Assembly: GCF_000381065.1 (NCBI RefSeq)
Contig: NZ_KB905846.1
Location: 62,001 to 126,000, forward strand
Direction of reading: 5' to 3'
DNA: 64,000 nt
DNA from: Propionispira raffinosivorans DSM 20765
Lineage (GTDB): Bacteria > Bacillota > Negativicutes > Selenomonadales > Selenomonadaceae
Shown here: positions 1-9,181 of the stretch, one piece after another
Layout of the letters: every line of letters starts with the position of its first letter
Numbering within the stretch: the stretch's first letter is position 1
Translations under genes and position numbers: made by a program
Notes under the pieces: model-generated
The model's input: only the letters and a program-made list of their open reading frames with translations
The model's database searches: none
What the model was told of the DNA's origin: nothing

Positions 1-62
1 TCAGGGTTTTCTGTTGCATACATTAATTTTGCTTTACCTTCATATAACGCTTTTTTTTCCAT
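1..62 (-). CDS. purC: SAICAR synthetase, N-terminal fragment cut by window edge
   Basis: The first 20 codons on the minus strand read MEKKALYEGKAKLMYATENP, which is the recognisable start of phosphoribosylaminoimidazole-succinocarboxamide synthase (de novo purine synthesis, CAIR plus aspartate to SAICAR). A GGAGG ribosome site lies about 10 nt upstream. The rest of the gene is outside the window. It follows purE by 62 nt on the same strand, the usual purE-purC order, so the two are probably co-transcribed. Identification rests on the short N-terminus and the purE neighbour. Confidence 0.88.
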   Translation of the reverse strand, partial: MEKKALYEGKAKLMYATENP

Positions 63-124
63 TTTTGAATAAGCCTCCATTTTATTGAATAATTTTTTCA
101 AACTTAAATTAAACTATACTTTAC

Positions 125-610
125 TTATAATTGAGCAGCGACGTTAGCCGCTTTTTTCTCTACATCTTCTACCATTTTTTCACGGAATGCAATAAGTTTT
201 TTCTGTATTTCAGGATCACTCACTGCAAAAATCTGCGCCGCGAAAATCGCTGCATTTTTTGCTCCATTGATAGCCATCGTTGCGACAGGAATGCCTGATG
301 GCATTTGGACTGTACTAAGCAATGCATCCATTCCATTTAAAGGTGTTGCATTAATTGGCACGCCAATAACAGGTAAAATTGTGTAACTAGCAATAACACC
401 GCCTAAATGTGCTGCTGCACCTGCCGCTGAAATAAACGCGCCAACACCACGTTCCGGTGCTGAAGTAACCAAATCTTGCACTTTCTTTGGTGTGCGATGC
501 GCTGAAGCAACAACAACCTCTGTTTCGATGCCAAACTGTTTCAACAGTTCAGCTGCCGGTTTTAAAATCGGCCAGTCAGAATCGCTTCCCATAACTATGG
601 CCACTTTCAT
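125..610 (-). CDS. purE: N5-carboxyaminoimidazole ribonucleotide mutase (PurE class I)
   Basis: This 161-aa protein has the typical PurE opening MGSDSDWPILKPA (phosphate-binding loop), then the SAHRTP motif near residues 36-41 and the GAAAHLGGVIA segment near residue 65. It converts N5-CAIR to CAIR in purine synthesis, in the cytoplasm. The length is normal for class I. A GGGGGAGGATTC ribosome site precedes the ATG. It is the first visible gene of a purE-purC transcription unit. I looked for a purine riboswitch in the 130 nt upstream and found none; an imperfect hairpin lies there instead (708-748). Confidence 0.96.
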   Translation of the reverse strand: MKVAIVMGSDSDWPILKPAAELLKQFGIETEVVVASAHRTPKKVQDLVTSAPERGVGAFISAAGAAAHLGGVIASYTILPVIGVPINATPLNGMDALLSTVQMPSGIPVATMAINGAKNAAIFAAQIFAVSDPEIQKKLIAFREKMVEDVEKKAANVAAQL

Positions 611-707
611 AAATGAATCCTCCCCCTAAAATCTGGATAATCTTTCTTCGTAAAAACACACTATACGATATAAAGATCATGCTCTACTGATTTAATTATG
701 CTATATA

Positions 708-748
708 TTTCAAAACCTCACATTGCATATAGCATATGAGATTTGAAA
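708..748 (-). promoter_or_regulatory. Imperfect inverted repeat upstream of purE
   Basis: The arms TTTCAAAWCTCA and TGAGGTTTTGAAA (read on the minus strand) enclose a short loop about 100 nt upstream of the purE start. No T-run follows, so it is not an obvious terminator. It could be an operator or a leader hairpin for the pur operon. It does not match the guanine/adenine riboswitch consensus as I know it. Its function is inferred from position only. Confidence 0.35.
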
Positions 749-854
749 TTACAGGAAACTACTAAAAAGCAACAACGAAACAGCCATAAATTTTCTTCAT
801 GGCTTCTTTGTTTCATACAAACCGCAAACAATCTGTTTTTGTTTAAAAACACGC

Positions 855-895
855 AAAACCCAGCCAATACTGCTTTGCAGCATTGGCTGGGTTTT
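855..895. terminator. Bidirectional intrinsic terminator
   Basis: Arms of 18 nt (AAAACCCAGCCAAT-type) with one mismatch surround a 5-nt loop, A-rich on one side and T-rich on the other. It sits directly after the stop of the minus-strand ORF 897-1238 and could end transcription from either side. The stretch 611-854 between it and purE contains no convincing gene. Confidence 0.85.
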
Positions 896-896
896 A

Positions 897-1238
897 TTAT
901 AGATCTGCAAACACATACAAAGGAATGAACCTATTATAATCTGTACAGATGAAAGTATTCTTATTCACAACAAAAACCTCATTACCAGGCAAACTTATAC
1001 CGTGGCAAATCCTACCTCTGCCCCATACTCGATTCTTTAAACTAGAAATCAACATTTCCAGATAAATTGAAGTATATGTTGGACCACAAGATAAAACATT
1101 GTAAAGCTTGGAAAATGGCAGGAAAAAACCTCGCTCAATCCATTTAGAAAGAACATGATTTCTTGTCGTACTCAAACATTTTAAATTTGCAAAAATATCA
1201 GTCTTACGCAAATCCATTAATCCTGCAACACCCATCAC
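897..1238 (-). CDS. Uncertain hypothetical ORF, 113 aa
   Basis: I do not recognise this product. The ORF starts MMGVAGLMDLRKTD and is fairly rich in Cys (4) and Arg/Lys, with no clear signal peptide, membrane segment or known motif. In favour of a real gene: the reading frame is open for 113 codons in AT-rich DNA, and it ends 2 nt before a strong intrinsic terminator. Against: no good ribosome site precedes the ATG. The start is therefore uncertain; the second Met (codon 2) is an alternative. Confidence 0.35.
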   Translation of the reverse strand: MMGVAGLMDLRKTDIFANLKCLSTTRNHVLSKWIERGFFLPFSKLYNVLSCGPTYTSIYLEMLISSLKNRVWGRGRICHGISLPGNEVFVVNKNTFICTDYNRFIPLYVFADL

Positions 1239-1299
1239 TTTTATTTACTGTTTTATTATACGTCATAAAAATCAGTAATGCAATAATGGATATCGTATT

Positions 1300-2319
1300 T
1301 TATATAAGGGAACAAATTTTCTTGCCGATTTGATCAAGCGGCAGCTGTGTTTCCACTGCACCAATATTAAAAGCCACTTTCGGCATTCCATATACAACCG
1401 ATGTTTTTTCATCTTGTCCAATTGTATGAGCTCCAGCCTTGCGCATGGACAACAGCCCCTTGGCGCCGTCGAATCCCATTCCGGTCATAATAATTCCAAT
1501 CACACTATCACCAAACTTGGCCACCGAATTAAAAAGTACATCTACCGAAGGACAATGTCCATTCACTTTTTCGCCAAAGGAACATTCTATTTTATAAATT
1601 GATCCTATCTTTTTAACTTTCATTTGCTGGTCACCTGGAGCAATTAATACATCACCGGGAAGAATTCGATCCCCCGTAGCTGCTTCCTTCACATGGAATT
1701 TCGTAACTAAATCCAAGCGTTTGGCAAACATAGCCGAAAAGATCGGTGGTATATGTTGTACAACCACAATACCAGGCAGCGGCGGCTCTAAAGACAGTAA
1801 TAGATTCGTCAAAGCCACCGTACCACCAGTGGAAGCCCCTATCGCAATAAGCTGCGTTTCCAAGCGTATCGCATGATCTTTATTTACCACATGATGTGCA
1901 ATCGGACTCATAGATTGTATCTTAGCTGCTACTGCCGTTTTAACTTTAAAAATTAAATCGTCCAAAAATTCTCGGCGTGCTATTGCGGATTGTTCATCCG
2001 GTTTTTTAACGAAATCAATTGCGCCCAAACTGATTGCCTCAAACACACAATTATTAGCCGCACTAATCACAATGGTCGGAATTGGATATTGCGGCATTAA
2101 CTTACGTAAAAATTCAATGCCATTCATTTTTGGCATTTCAATATCCAAAGTCATGACATCTGGATGATATTTCAGGATTTTGTCCCTAGCCTCAAAAGGA
2201 TCAGCAGCTGTTGCTACAATTTCAATTTGAGCATCCGCCGCTAAGCCTCGTGCTAACATCTCACGAAAAAACAACGAATCATCAACAACCAAAACTTTGA
2301 TTTTAGACAAAGAAATCAT
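1300..2319 (-). CDS. cheB: Chemotaxis protein-glutamate methylesterase/deamidase CheB
   Basis: CheB removes methyl groups from chemoreceptor glutamates, resetting receptor sensitivity. The 339-aa protein has an N-terminal receiver domain (about 1-125: Asp13/Asp14 acidic pair, phospho-acceptor Asp59 in MTLDIEMPKMNG), a linker, and a C-terminal methylesterase domain (about 150-339). The catalytic triad is visible as Ser163 (GASTGGT), His189 (VVQHIPP) and Asp284 (GMGFDGA). It is the last gene of the operon and overlaps cheR by 4 nt (ATGA), implying translational coupling. Confidence 0.97.
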   Translation of the reverse strand: MISLSKIKVLVVDDSLFFREMLARGLAADAQIEIVATAADPFEARDKILKYHPDVMTLDIEMPKMNGIEFLRKLMPQYPIPTIVISAANNCVFEAISLGAIDFVKKPDEQSAIARREFLDDLIFKVKTAVAAKIQSMSPIAHHVVNKDHAIRLETQLIAIGASTGGTVALTNLLLSLEPPLPGIVVVQHIPPIFSAMFAKRLDLVTKFHVKEAATGDRILPGDVLIAPGDQQMKVKKIGSIYKIECSFGEKVNGHCPSVDVLFNSVAKFGDSVIGIIMTGMGFDGAKGLLSMRKAGAHTIGQDEKTSVVYGMPKVAFNIGAVETQLPLDQIGKKICSLI

Positions 2320-3131
2320 CCCTTTCTATAGACAGACGGCATAACATACGAAAACAATGTAGCATTGCGGTCAATCACCTCTGAATGACCAATAAACAGA
2401 TATCCTCCCGGCTCCAAATACTCATAAAACTTCTCCACTAACCGTCTACGCGTCTTATCATCAAAATAAATCATTACATTCCGACAAAAAATCGTATGGA
2501 ACTTTTTCTTAAAAGGAAAAATCTCATCCATTAAATTAAATTGACGGAAAATCACCTGTGCCTGTAATTCATTTTTTATTTTATAATGATTCTCTTCAAA
2601 TTCATTGAAGTATATAGTTTGCCATTTCCTTGGCAAATTTATGACCTCTTCCTTTGAATAAATACCTTTTTGGGCAAATCTGAGAGCTTGCAGGGAAATA
2701 TCTGTTGCCAATAATTTAGTATCCCATAGCTGATTTTTCACAGAAAAAAAATCAGCTATCAGCATCGCTAAGGTATAAGCTTCCTCCCCCGTTGAACAGA
2801 CTGCACACCACACCCTTAAATCACGATTCCGGATCGTTTGATACAAAAAAGGCAATACCTGTTGTGAAAAAGTCTCAAAGTGACTTGGCTCCCGCATAAA
2901 AAAAGTATGATTTGTCGTAATCGCATTAACCAATTCTATATTGGCTGCCCCAGACATATCTGCTAACAGATATTCATAATATTCCCGCAGTGTCAAAAAT
3001 CCATGCTCACTTATAATTTTTTGCAATCGACCATGAACTAAATTCCTTTTTTCCAGCCCTAGATTCACACCAAATTTCTTTTTAATATAGGCAGCTAACT
3101 CAATAAATTCAGCATCCGTCATAGAAAGCAT
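2316..3131 (-). CDS. cheR: Chemoreceptor glutamate methyltransferase CheR
   Basis: This S-adenosylmethionine-dependent methyltransferase methylates receptor glutamates and opposes CheB. Visible are the N-terminal helical CheR_N region (about 1-75), the SAM site CSTGEEAYTLAM near residue 115, and IFCRNVMIYFDD near residue 220, all typical of CheR. I chose the ATG at 3131 because GCAGGTGG lies 5 nt upstream; a GTG 9 nt further out (3140) would overlap that ribosome site. It is co-translated with cheB and lies 27 nt after the mcp stop. Confidence 0.95.
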   Translation of the reverse strand: MLSMTDAEFIELAAYIKKKFGVNLGLEKRNLVHGRLQKIISEHGFLTLREYYEYLLADMSGAANIELVNAITTNHTFFMREPSHFETFSQQVLPFLYQTIRNRDLRVWCAVCSTGEEAYTLAMLIADFFSVKNQLWDTKLLATDISLQALRFAQKGIYSKEEVINLPRKWQTIYFNEFEENHYKIKNELQAQVIFRQFNLMDEIFPFKKKFHTIFCRNVMIYFDDKTRRRLVEKFYEYLEPGGYLFIGHSEVIDRNATLFSYVMPSVYRKG

Positions 3132-3158
3132 AAGTTCCACCTGCCATTATCCCAGAAT

Positions 3159-4844
3159 CTAATATTTACCGAACTCATCATCACTCAAGGCAATCTGGTT
3201 CGGAACTTTTTTACTATGTTTGCCTTTTGCTGTTCTTGGCGGTTGCGTAAAATCATCTTTATTTGAATAAAAATTTTGTTTCGCCTGTGTATTCACCCGC
3301 AATTTAAATTGGCTGACGGTTTCTTTCAAGAGTTCAGCCTGTGCACTAAGCTGTTCACTGGCTGATGCACTTTCCTCAGCGGTCGAGGAATTGGACTGTA
3401 CGACTTCAGAAACTTGGATTACGCCTTGATTGATTTGCTCGAGGGCAATACTCTGTTCATTTGAGGCACTCGCAATTTTCTCTACTAATTCGGCTACTTC
3501 TGTTACAATCTGGACAATTTGTGTTAAAGCTTCTGCCGTTTGATTGGCAATTTTTGTTCCTTCATTCACCTTACCAATCGAGCCTTCAATCATATCGGTT
3601 GTTTCCTTCGCTGCTTTGGCTGAACGAGCTGCCAAATTACGAACCTCTTCTGCCACTACCGCAAAACCCTTGCCATGCTGCCCGGCCCGCGCAGCTTCCA
3701 CGGCTGCATTTAGCGCTAGAATATTTGTTTGAAAGGCAATTTCATCAATGACTTTAATAATCTTGGAAATTCCTGTTGAAGAAGCATTAATTTCCGTCAT
3801 GGCCCGCAGCATATCATGCATATATGCATTACCAGTCCCTGCATTTGTTTTAGCTGTATTAGTCAGTGAGTTTGCTTTATCTGCATTATTGGCATTTAAT
3901 TTTGTTTGTGCAGAAATTTCTTCCAATGAAGAAGATAATTCTTCGACAGAACTTGCTTGTTCTGTTGCTCCTTGGGATAAAGAAATACTCGCTTCCGAAA
4001 CATTTTTTGAACCCGCTGCTACCTGTTCCGAGGCAGCATTTATATTTTCCATGGCTGTATTTACATTGTTTGACATTTTGTCAAAAGCCTGCGCCAGCTG
4101 CCCTAATTCATCACGGCTGTCAATCGGTATTTTGACATCCAAATCACCACTCGCGATTTTTTCTGCAGCTTCCATTAGTGCATGAATGGCCTTACGAATA
4201 TAACTGGCAATAAAATTTCCTAATAGCAAAGATAGTATAATGACGACAATTGCTACCGCCAGCATTGTATAAATCATAAAATACGATTGTTCCGTGAGCA
4301 TATTTGACTGTTTAATACCCGTACTTTCCATCGTTTTAAACAAATTTATCAATTGATTATTAATATCTTCCGAAAGTTGTTTTGCTCCCGCCTGACGAAA
4401 CGTCGCCAAGGCTTCGGTATCTTTATTTTGCAGTGCCAAATCAATACTGCTCTGCCTAAGGGCTCGGTATTTATCTAACGTATCTTTAAACTGTCTGAGT
4501 TCTTCTTTGTCTTGATCAGTTTGTGCTTTCGATACCAATAGATTATATACATCATTAATTTTATTATCAACATCTTTTAATTGAGTGACATTTTGCGTAA
4601 TAACATTATAATCACTCTCAATAAGAATATTATAATAAATCGTCCGGGAATCATTGAAAAACATTCCCATTTCACCAATATAGCCCGTTGCCAGACCATT
4701 ATTAGAATAGAGATCACTATAGCGGCTATCAATTTTATAAATATTATAGACAACCATAACGCTGAGAATTGTTACGATAAAAGATAGAATTAAAAAAGCT
4801 CCTGTTACTTTTTTTCCTACGTTCATATCTTTAAACCATTTCAC
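3159..4844 (-). CDS. Methyl-accepting chemotaxis protein, membrane type
   Basis: A 561-aa transmembrane chemoreceptor. TM1 is at about residues 11-32. The extracytoplasmic helical sensor (about 33-185) resembles the four-helix-bundle MCP family. TM2 (about 190-212) is followed by a HAMP domain (about 213-266) and the MCP signalling hairpin, with the tip at [20 protein letters not shown] and the trimer-contact [11 protein letters not shown]. The C-tail [16 protein letters not shown] is not a classic CheR-binding pentapeptide. Translation probably starts at a GTG (VKWFKD), since GGAGGG lies 6 nt upstream. Being inside the che operon suggests it is the main partner of this CheA/CheW, but its ligand cannot be read from sequence. 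Confidence 0.95.
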   Translation of the reverse strand: MKWFKDMNVGKKVTGAFLILSFIVTILSVMVVYNIYKIDSRYSDLYSNNGLATGYIGEMGMFFNDSRTIYYNILIESDYNVITQNVTQLKDVDNKINDVYNLLVSKAQTDQDKEELRQFKDTLDKYRALRQSSIDLALQNKDTEALATFRQAGAKQLSEDINNQLINLFKTMESTGIKQSNMLTEQSYFMIYTMLAVAIVVIILSLLLGNFIASYIRKAIHALMEAAEKIASGDLDVKIPIDSRDELGQLAQAFDKMSNNVNTAMENINAASEQVAAGSKNVSEASISLSQGATEQASSVEELSSSLEEISAQTKLNANNADKANSLTNTAKTNAGTGNAYMHDMLRAMTEINASSTGISKIIKVIDEIAFQTNILALNAAVEAARAGQHGKGFAVVAEEVRNLAARSAKAAKETTDMIEGSIGKVNEGTKIANQTAEALTQIVQIVTEVAELVEKIASASNEQSIALEQINQGVIQVSEVVQSNSSTAEESASASEQLSAQAELLKETVSQFKLRVNTQAKQNFYSNKDDFTQPPRTAKGKHSKKVPNQIALSDDEFGKY

Positions 4845-4861
4845 GTTAATCCCTCCAATTT

Positions 4862-5341
4862 TTATAAACCAATAATTGCCGCTTCATCCTGATCACTTAA
4901 AAGCTTATCACAATCAAGCAATAAATTGACTTCATTACCAGCCTTACCAATGCCCTTGATATATTTATTCTGCGCTGCTCTAATGGTCGGTGGTGGTACG
5001 ATATTTTCTTCACCGATCCGCAGCACCTCAGCTACCCCGTCAACAATCAAACCTAAAGAAATTTCTCGTGCTTCAATAACAATAACACAGGTCCGATCAT
5101 TGTATGCTAAAAATTCTTTCTTGAATCGCAAACGTACATCCATAACCGGAATGATCTTCCCCCTTAAATTGATAATTCCCTTCACATACGCCGGAACTTC
5201 CGGGATTTCCGTAATCGGCTGAATACCAATAATCTCAGTAACTAAACGGATATCGATTCCATAAATTTCTTTGCCAATAAAAAAAGTCAAATATTTATCT
5301 TTTTGTGTATCTTCATCAAGTTCCATTACCTCTTCAGCCAC
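4862..5341 (-). CDS. cheW: Chemotaxis coupling protein CheW
   Basis: CheW couples receptors to the CheA kinase. The body [24 protein letters not shown] followed by [16 protein letters not shown] is the CheW SH3-like fold signature, and the length (about 159 aa) is normal. I place the start at GTG 5341 (GTG GCT GAA GAG) because AAGGAG lies 9 nt before it. The longer frame begins at ATG 5377 without a ribosome site, so the first 12 codons of that version are doubtful. It lies between cheA and mcp in the operon. Confidence 0.93.
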   Translation of the reverse strand: MAEEVMELDEDTQKDKYLTFFIGKEIYGIDIRLVTEIIGIQPITEIPEVPAYVKGIINLRGKIIPVMDVRLRFKKEFLAYNDRTCVIVIEAREISLGLIVDGVAEVLRIGEENIVPPPTIRAAQNKYIKGIGKAGNEVNLLLDCDKLLSDQDEAAIIGL

Positions 5342-5383
5342 TACACTCATCTCCTTTTTCATTATTGGCCTATGCATAGCATA

Positions 5384-7438
5384 CTAAACACGATTTGCAA
5401 TGCCCACTGCATCAAGGATCAAACTAATACTTCCATCGCCAAGCAAGGTACATCCTGTTATTCCCTGCGTTTTACTGATGTTTTTAATATAAGCTGGGAT
5501 CGGCTTCACAACAATTTGCTGCTGTCCGATTAATTGATCGGCAAAAAGGCCAATTGTCGTTTTTTCGGTCTCAACCATGATCATAACTCCATCGTCAAAA
5601 TCAGTTGCGGCGCCTGCTATATGGTAAAGCTGATGCAGCCGCACAATAGAATAACACTTTCCCCGTACCATAATCATTTCATTGCCATTCGGATCGACAA
5701 GAATATTATCCAGTGACGGTTTAAAAGATTCACGAATCGACATAATCGGAATCGTATACCGTGACTGTCCTACCTTTATGGTCATACCAGTAATAATTGC
5801 CAAAGTGAGCGGAATTTTCAAAGTAATCATACTGCCTTTTCCCGGTTCACTATTCACAATAATATTACCACCAACCGCATTGATGTTTTTCATAACAACA
5901 TCCATACCGACGCCTCGACCAGAAAATTCTGTCACTTTTTCATTTGTAGAAAGACCTGGTGAAAAAATAAAAGAATAGATTTCTTTATCCGTAAAGTCAC
6001 TTTCATTTTTATAGAGCAGCTGATTTTCTCGCGCCTTTTTCAGAATTTTCTCTTTGTTTAAACCTTGTCCATCATCTACAATATTGATAATAACTTCATT
6101 GCCGGCATTATTGGCTTCAAGGGTAATTTTTCCGACGGGGTTCTTACCTGCTTTCTCCCGTTCTTCTGGTAATTCGATTCCATGATCGAGCGAATTTCGA
6201 ATCAAATGCATCAAAGGATCCGAAATATGTTCGATTACATTTTTATCCACTTCTGTTTCTTCACCAATTAAAACCAGTTCGGCTTGTTTATTAAGCTTCT
6301 TTGACATATCACGAACAATCCGATTCATTTTCTGGAACGTTCCACTAAGCGGTACCATCCGGATCGACATAACTCCGTCTTGCAGCTCATTACTGATTTT
6401 TTTGAGTTGACGTGCCGCCTTATAAAAATTATCCAAGTCCAATCCTTGCAAATCCGGGTTTTCCGTAACCATCGCTTCAGAAATAACGAGCTCACCAACC
6501 AGGTCCATTAAAATATCCAATTTTGTGACATTGACACTAATCATACTGGGATGACTTACTTCTCGCTCTTCCACTTTGGCTATACTTTTTTCTGGTAAGA
6601 CTTTTTTCGGCAGCATTTCTTTTTTCGGCCAATAGCTGCATTCTGTGACATCCGTTAATTGTTCAAGCTCAAGTTCTTTTAAAAATATAGTTCGATTCAG
6701 TAAAACATTAATTTCATCATATTCTTTACTGGTGGTAAAGCATATGTTAAAGCCATTTTTACGAATTATATTGGCACTTTCATCATCTTCTAAAATATTA
6801 TCCGGCAGATAATGCAGTTCACCAACAATACCTTTTACGTTATTAATCAAAGTGTACGCTCGAATATTTTCCATTTCGCAATGATCTTTATACGTAATCT
6901 TAGCTTGAAAAACATTCACCGGTTCATCTAAATCAATATAGGCACTGAGCTTTTGAGTTGACGCCTGAATTGGTTTTGGTTTGACCGGCAAAGTTATTTT
7001 TACTGGTTGTTCTCCATTTATTTGCTTTAACTGCAGCAAAAACGCACTGGTTGACTCAATCAAATCTGCAGCAATCGCATCTGTTTTTTCACCAGCTTCC
7101 ATTTTATCAATTTCCGTCTTAATAAAATCAGCAGCATTTAAAACAAGATCGGTCAATATAGAACAATCCAGTTTTTCCGGTTTTTTTTCGCGTACATAAA
7201 AAAATATATCTTCAACGGCATGGGCCAGTGCGGTCACTTCCAAGGCTTCCATCATAGCTGAAGACCCTTTTATGGTATGCATGATCCGAAAAATATCATT
7301 GATTTCTTCTCCGCTGAAAGCACCATTTTTTTCACTTTGAATCGTAATTTGCTCCAATTGTTCTAAATTCTGATTCGTTTCAAAAATGAACATTTCCAAC
7401 ATAGAATCCACAGCATCATCAAGTCCCTTCGTATTCAA
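5384..7438 (-). CDS. cheA: Chemotaxis histidine kinase CheA
   Basis: CheA autophosphorylates and passes phosphate to CheY and CheB. The 684-aa protein has the standard layout: HPt/P1 (about 1-125, phospho-His54 in RIMHTIKGSSAMM), a P2-like response-regulator docking region (about 185-265), the P3 dimerisation helices (about 295-365), the P4 ATPase (N box HLIRNSLDHGIE, G1 DDGQGLN, G2 GRGVGMDVV) and a C-terminal CheW-like P5 (about 545-684). The start is a TTG directly abutting the cheY stop. Met13 is an alternative, but neither has a strong ribosome site, so coupling to cheY is likely. Confidence 0.96.
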   Translation of the reverse strand: MNTKGLDDAVDSMLEMFIFETNQNLEQLEQITIQSEKNGAFSGEEINDIFRIMHTIKGSSAMMEALEVTALAHAVEDIFFYVREKKPEKLDCSILTDLVLNAADFIKTEIDKMEAGEKTDAIAADLIESTSAFLLQLKQINGEQPVKITLPVKPKPIQASTQKLSAYIDLDEPVNVFQAKITYKDHCEMENIRAYTLINNVKGIVGELHYLPDNILEDDESANIIRKNGFNICFTTSKEYDEINVLLNRTIFLKELELEQLTDVTECSYWPKKEMLPKKVLPEKSIAKVEEREVSHPSMISVNVTKLDILMDLVGELVISEAMVTENPDLQGLDLDNFYKAARQLKKISNELQDGVMSIRMVPLSGTFQKMNRIVRDMSKKLNKQAELVLIGEETEVDKNVIEHISDPLMHLIRNSLDHGIELPEEREKAGKNPVGKITLEANNAGNEVIINIVDDGQGLNKEKILKKARENQLLYKNESDFTDKEIYSFIFSPGLSTNEKVTEFSGRGVGMDVVMKNINAVGGNIIVNSEPGKGSMITLKIPLTLAIITGMTIKVGQSRYTIPIMSIRESFKPSLDNILVDPNGNEMIMVRGKCYSIVRLHQLYHIAGAATDFDDGVMIMVETEKTTIGLFADQLIGQQQIVVKPIPAYIKNISKTQGITGCTLLGDGSISLILDAVGIANRV

Positions 7439-7801
7439 TTATGATTCAATGATTTTACTCAATACTTCAATTAAATTTTCCTCCTTAATCGGCTTAACTA
7501 AAAAATAAACTGCTCCATTTAGTACCGCTTCTTTGACGAAATTTTCATGTCCCATTGCTGAAACCATTACGATGACAGCATTCGGATCAAATTTTTTAAT
7601 TTCCTTCAATGTTTCTATACCATTCATCCCTGGCATTGTAATATCCATTGTCACAAAATCAGGTTGAAGTTCTTTATACTGCAAGATTGCCGTTGAACCA
7701 TCTGGGGCTTCACCGACGACTTCATAACCATTTTTCTCCAACATGTTTTTCATTGCGAATCGAACAAAAGCTGCATCGTCCACTATCAATACTTTTTTCA
7801 T
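7439..7801 (-). CDS. cheY: Chemotaxis response regulator CheY
   Basis: A single-domain receiver of 120 aa that carries the phosphoryl signal to the flagellar switch. Visible residues are the acidic pair in KVLIVDDAAFVR, the phospho-acceptor Asp in DFVTMDITMPGMNG, the switch Ser in VMVSAMG and the conserved Lys in FLVKPI. The ATG at 7801 is chosen because GGAGGG lies 6 nt upstream; the 15 codons further out have no ribosome site. It is the first gene of the cheY-cheA-cheW-mcp-cheR-cheB operon, so the promoter must lie above 7801. No flagellar genes, cheC or cheD are in the window. Confidence 0.96.
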   Translation of the reverse strand: MKKVLIVDDAAFVRFAMKNMLEKNGYEVVGEAPDGSTAILQYKELQPDFVTMDITMPGMNGIETLKEIKKFDPNAVIVMVSAMGHENFVKEAVLNGAVYFLVKPIKEENLIEVLSKIIES

Positions 7802-7925
7802 AGGCTTCCCTCCAAACATTTCAATCCATACAAGATTCACGATCATTCGGAAAATACATTCATACTATTACACGACCATACTTTCATCATGTACTTGTGT
7901 AATTTGACAAATCTAGACGAACTCC

Positions 7926-7945
7926 TTTGGAAAAAAATTTCCAAA
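7926..7945. promoter_or_regulatory. 20-bp palindrome upstream of cheY
   Basis: The sequence reads TTTGGAAA, then an A/T centre, then TTTCCAAA, a near-perfect dyad about 125 nt before the cheY start and about 135 nt before the divergent exporter gene. It may be an operator for either gene. No matching regulator is visible and no clear sigma factor boxes could be fixed here. Confidence 0.3.
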
Positions 7946-8080
7946 TGAATTTGATTTTAAAAATCTAGCGAGTTACCATCAACACAATGCATCTACATCT
8001 GTTTTCAAAGATAGAACACAAAGTTGATTTGTTATAGATTTATGTTAAAATAAATTATCATATGCGAATGGAGGTAGTTT

Positions 8081-9034
8081 ATGAATTTCATTGGCTATCG
8101 TACCCTAAAAACTGTCATTGGCGTAGTCATTTCAATTTATTTTGCTCAGACGCTGAATTTATCTTATGCTACAGCAGCTGGAATCATTACCATTCTTTGC
8201 CTGCAAAGTACCCGAAGACAATCATGGCAATTTGCCTCGAAAATGATTGCTGCATTTTTTTTAGCATTGCTGCTAGCAGTAATCTCATTTTTCTTGTTTG
8301 GTTTTGCTCCATGGGTCTTTGGGTTTTTCTTGCTGTTTTTTATTCCCCTATCAGCGAAGCTGCATATTCAGGAAGGGATCGTTGTTAGTTCTGTCCTTAT
8401 TACACATATACTGATAGAAAACAACATTAGTATTGCTTTTATATTGAATCAATTATCCTTAATGGGAATTGGGATATCCATTGCACTATTTTTAAATTTA
8501 TACATGCCAAGTTTTGAAAATGAAATTCGCAAAGAAAATATCTATATTGATCAACTGCTGCGTAAAATATTATTAGGCATGGCTGATTCATTACGTAATC
8601 GTTTCGTTTCAATCAAAGAAGAAGAGTTATTTCAGCAGTTGAAAGCTGAAATAAAAAAAGGACAAATCCTAACCAATAAAAATGTCGACAATCATTTTTC
8701 TTCTACGACCAATGTCTATGTGCAATATATGAATATCCGGCAGCAACAGGCAGCTTGTTTATTTAAAATGCGCAAACATTTTGTCCGATTATCCGTAACT
8801 TATAAACAAACCATTTTGATTGCCGCCTTTACAACACAAGTTGCTGAATCCATCCAAGTACATAAATCAGCTGAAAAAGAGTTTGAAAAGCTCACAAAAC
8901 TTCGCAACAGCTTCACCGAAATGGATTTGCCAAAAGATCGACAAGAATTCGAAAACCGCAGCATCTTATATCAGTTTTTAAATGATATGGAAGAATTTTT
9001 AATGCTCGAACGAATCTTAAAATCCGATTCATAA
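8081..9034 (+). CDS. Aromatic acid exporter family protein (ArAE type 1 / DUF939)
   Basis: A 317-aa inner-membrane protein. The N-terminal half (about 1-150) is a set of hydrophobic helices with YATAAGIITILCLQSTRRQSW, typical of the ArAE_1 / UPF0421 family, and the C-terminal half is soluble and helical with acidic/basic coils (DUF939_C-like). The family is linked to efflux of aromatic acids, but the substrate of this member is unknown. GGAGG sits 7 nt before the ATG. It is monocistronic: the che operon diverges upstream and a strong terminator follows. Confidence 0.88.
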   Translation: MNFIGYRTLKTVIGVVISIYFAQTLNLSYATAAGIITILCLQSTRRQSWQFASKMIAAFFLALLLAVISFFLFGFAPWVFGFFLLFFIPLSAKLHIQEGIVVSSVLITHILIENNISIAFILNQLSLMGIGISIALFLNLYMPSFENEIRKENIYIDQLLRKILLGMADSLRNRFVSIKEEELFQQLKAEIKKGQILTNKNVDNHFSSTTNVYVQYMNIRQQQAACLFKMRKHFVRLSVTYKQTILIAAFTTQVAESIQVHKSAEKEFEKLTKLRNSFTEMDLPKDRQEFENRSILYQFLNDMEEFLMLERILKSDS

Positions 9035-9049
9035 CACATAACAAAAAAC

Positions 9050-9100
9050 AAAAAAACACGCTAAAAATCCATGATTGGATTTTTAGCGTGTTTTTTTGTT
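9050..9100. terminator. Bidirectional intrinsic terminator
   Basis: A perfect stem of over 20 bp (AAAAACACGCTAAAAATCCA with its complement) surrounds the loop TGAT, with A-run and T-run on opposite sides. It separates the convergent exporter gene and the symporter gene and can serve both. Confidence 0.93.
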
Positions 9101-9181
9101 CTATAAAAATTTTTCTGCATTAAATATTTTATATGACAAACTAATAAGCTAGCTATAATTTTTTAATGCAACTTATATATA

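Noticed and set aside
620..742. Possible purine riboswitch upstream of purE
   Set aside because: The conserved core and paired loops of guanine/adenine riboswitches are not there; only an imperfect hairpin is seen.
743..928. 61-aa plus-strand ORF
   Set aside because: It runs through the terminator hairpin at 855-895 and has no ribosome site or recognisable sequence.
3461..4185. Plus-strand ORFs antisense to the MCP gene
   Set aside because: They are complements of the repetitive coding sequence of a clear chemoreceptor gene, with no ribosome sites.
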